Part shown: positions 4,847-6,109 of the stretch, piece by piece
Numbering within the stretch: the stretch's first letter is position 1
How the letters are laid out: the number at the start of each line of letters is the position of its first letter
Assembly: GCA_010028615.1 (NCBI GenBank)
Contig: RHAS01000049.1
Coordinates: 1-6,109 of the forward strand
Reading direction: 5' to 3'
From: Actinomycetota bacterium
GTDB taxonomy: Bacteria; Actinomycetota; Actinomycetes; Actinomycetales; Microbacteriaceae
DNA length: 6,109 bases
Position numbers and translations under genes: made by a program
The notes under the pieces: generated by a model
Databases searched by the model: none
Told to the model about the DNA's origin: nothing
The model's input: only the letters and a program-made list of their open reading frames with translations

Positions 4847-6109
4847 GTTCCCAGACTAAAGTCTTCTCAACATCTTTTAGTGGAGCGTAGCCACCTACGG
4901 TGTCGCCATAGATGGTTGAATAGCCGACTGCAAGCTCGGTCTTATTTCCAGTAGTAAGTGTCAGCATCCCGTACTTATTACTTAGAGCCATCAAGATAAC
5001 TCCTCTTACCCGTGCCTGCAGATTCTCGGCAGCAAGATCAGTAAGTTCAAGTTGGCTTTCGAACGGTTTCACAAGTTCTTCAATAGCCTCAACTCGATAA
5101 TTGATGCCCCTTCGATCGGCTAAATCCTTGGCATCATCTTTAGAGCCGTCCGAGGAGTACCGGCTTGGCATAGATACACCAAAAACATTTTCGGGTCCAA
5201 GAGCATCTGCCGCGATTGTTGCACAAACAGCTGAATCTATTCCACCGCTCAATCCCAAAACAACAGAGCTGAAACCGTTTTTACTTACATAGTCACGCAG
5301 GCCTGTCACAAGGGCATTCCAAGCCTGCCAATTGTCATTCGGCTTGGTTAGGAAGTGATCTCCAACAACTCTTAGGTCATCTTTGTTGGTGACATCGATT
5401 AGCAATAGGTCTTCCTTGAATTGCTTGAGCCTGGCTATTAGCTTTCCAGAACTATTAAGCGCGATGCTGTCTCCGTCGAAGACTAAATCGTCTTGCCCGC
5501 CAACCAGGTTCACATAAGCGGCGGCGCAGTTGTGCTTCAAAGTTAGTTCTCTGACCAGAGCATATCGACGATCGTCTTTATCAATCTCGAATGGAGAGCC
5601 GTTCAAGATAAGACAAAGATCAGTTTTGTTTGCGGATAGTTTTGCAACTGGGCCGCCAGCCTGCCAGATGTCTTCACAGATAACAGTTGAAATTCTCAAT
5701 CCATTAAGTTCGAAAGTGAGTAGTTCATCGCCAGGGACAAAAATTCGATACTCGTCAAATACTGAGTAATTTGGCAAGTGGTGCTTTGCGTAACGGCCAA
5801 TGATCCGACCATCTTGAATTACGCTCGCACAGTTTTGGGCAATAGCCCAGCCAGTCCGAATACTAGACTCAGCAAGTGCTGGGTGCCCTACTACGACGGT
5901 AAGGCCCTGAAACTCTTCTTCGCCAAGGGCCTTGGCTAAATCAGCTAAGCATCTCTCTGCTTCTATCAGGAATGATTCTCTGCTGGCAAGGTCTTCAATT
6001 GGGTATCCGGTCAACGCCATTTCCCCGAAAACGAAGGACTTACTTTTCGTCCCCGAAAACGAAAGGAACTTTTCTTTTTTTTCACCTTTAGACTCATCGC
6101 CAATACCAT
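4734..6109 (-). CDS. nadE: Glutamine-dependent NAD+ synthetase, frameshifted near the 3' end and 5' truncated by the window edge
   Basis: Catalyses the last step of NAD synthesis: deamido-NAD + glutamine + ATP to NAD + glutamate + AMP + PPi. An N-terminal nitrilase-type glutaminase domain is visible: FVFGEMALTGYP, with the catalytic Glu at 6021-6023, RYAKHHLPNY with Lys at 5784-5786 and VICEDIW with Cys at 5676-5678. The synthetase domain follows, with LGLSGGIDSA (SGGIDSA coded at 5229-5249), TTGNKTELAVGYSTIYGD and GGYAPLKDVEKTLVWE. ATG 6020 is not the start, because the triad Glu lies upstream of it and the frame stays open to 6109. After VWE the reading frame is wrong (QVAKQLREK... to a stop at 4734) while homology continues in another frame. 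One base (4847) stands where the family has about two residues, suggesting a net short deletion. Upstream of panB in a likely operon. The first 28 or so visible residues are unusually Lys/Ser-rich. Confidence 0.92.
   Translation of the reverse strand, partial: GIGDESKGEKKEKFLSFSGTKSKSFVFGEMALTGYPIEDLASRESFLIEAERCLADLAKALGEEEFQGLTVVVGHPALAESSIRTGWAIAQNCASVIQDGRIIGRYAKHHLPNYSVFDEYRIFVPGDELLTFELNGLRISTVICEDIWQAGGPVAKLSANKTDLCLILNGSPFEIDKDDRRYALVRELTLKHNCAAAYVNLVGGQDDLVFDGDSIALNSSGKLIARLKQFKEDLLLIDVTNKDDLRVVGDHFLTKPNDNWQAWNALVTGLRDYVSKNGFSSVVLGLSGGIDSAVCATIAADALGPENVFGVSMPSRYSSDGSKDDAKDLADRRGINYRVEAIEELVKPFESQLELTDLAAENLQARVRGVILMALSNKYGMLTLTTGNKTELAVGYSTIYGDTVGGYAPLKDVEKTLVWEQVAKQLREKQRRSGTHPPSLDRETTVSRVTTRSGRPG
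6022..6063. repeat. 14-bp direct repeat pair with embedded hairpin in nadE 5' region
   Basis: TCCCCGAAAACGAA (+ strand) occurs at 6022-6035 and again at 6050-6063, 28 bp apart, so the two copies are read in different frames of nadE. The second copy overlaps a hairpin: TTTTCG at 6044-6049 pairs with CGAAAA at 6054-6059 around a 4-base loop. It may be a slippage product, an assembly artefact or chance in a low-complexity stretch. Confidence 0.7.

Noticed and set aside
6022..6063. The 14-bp repeat pair as a CRISPR or operator array
   Set aside because: There are only two copies, inside a coding frame, with a 14-bp spacer and low complexity; no cas genes or promoter context are present.
1..6109. 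A new defence, mobile or biosynthetic system
   Set aside because: Every substantial coding stretch belongs to a known housekeeping family in an arrangement familiar from actinobacteria; no transposase, integrase, toxin or unknown multi-gene module is visible.

Overview
The window is an ordinary housekeeping segment of a chromosome, most likely from an actinobacterium. Four things point that way: the fusion of RNase HI with a histidine phosphatase (Rv2228c type) next to a zinc-ribbon protein, a polyphosphate glucokinase of the actinobacterial type, a methionine aminopeptidase with the PGxxSPxRxVP...RPEYVGK N-terminal extension, and a tiny SPOR-like protein beside it. Base composition looks balanced to slightly AT-rich, unusual for high-GC actinobacteria. 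A streamlined freshwater lineage (Nanopelagicales/acI or Luna-type Microbacteriaceae) would fit, but that is inference.

Layout. On the + strand: the 3' end of a coiled-coil/zinc-ribbon protein gene (1-264), then with an ATGA overlap the RNase H/phosphatase fusion (261-1454), then the RNase P RNA gene rnpB (about 1478-1826). On the - strand, meeting rnpB tail to tail: map (start at 3454) followed by ppgK (2584 down to 1829), tightly spaced. A small SPOR-like gene (about 3515-3694, +) diverges from map and converges with panB. Last comes a second - strand pair, nadE (running off the right edge at 6109) followed by panB (4497 down to 3685), with 4 bp between them.

Functions. The genes cover cofactor synthesis (NAD from nadE, the pantothenate/CoA branch from panB), N-terminal methionine removal (map), use of polyphosphate to phosphorylate glucose (ppgK), tRNA 5' maturation (rnpB) and RNA/DNA hybrid removal (RNase H).

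The notable observation is damage. Both map and nadE, which are normally indispensable, are split by a frame change near the 3' end. In each the lost part carries essential residues and is still well preserved in another frame. The visible N-terminal stretch of nadE at the right edge is also odd (Lys/Ser-rich, with a 14-bp direct repeat and a hairpin). Sequence or consensus error is the simplest explanation; true mutation or recoding cannot be excluded from sequence alone. I found no CRISPR array, mobile element, phage gene, toxin-antitoxin pair or candidate for a new system.
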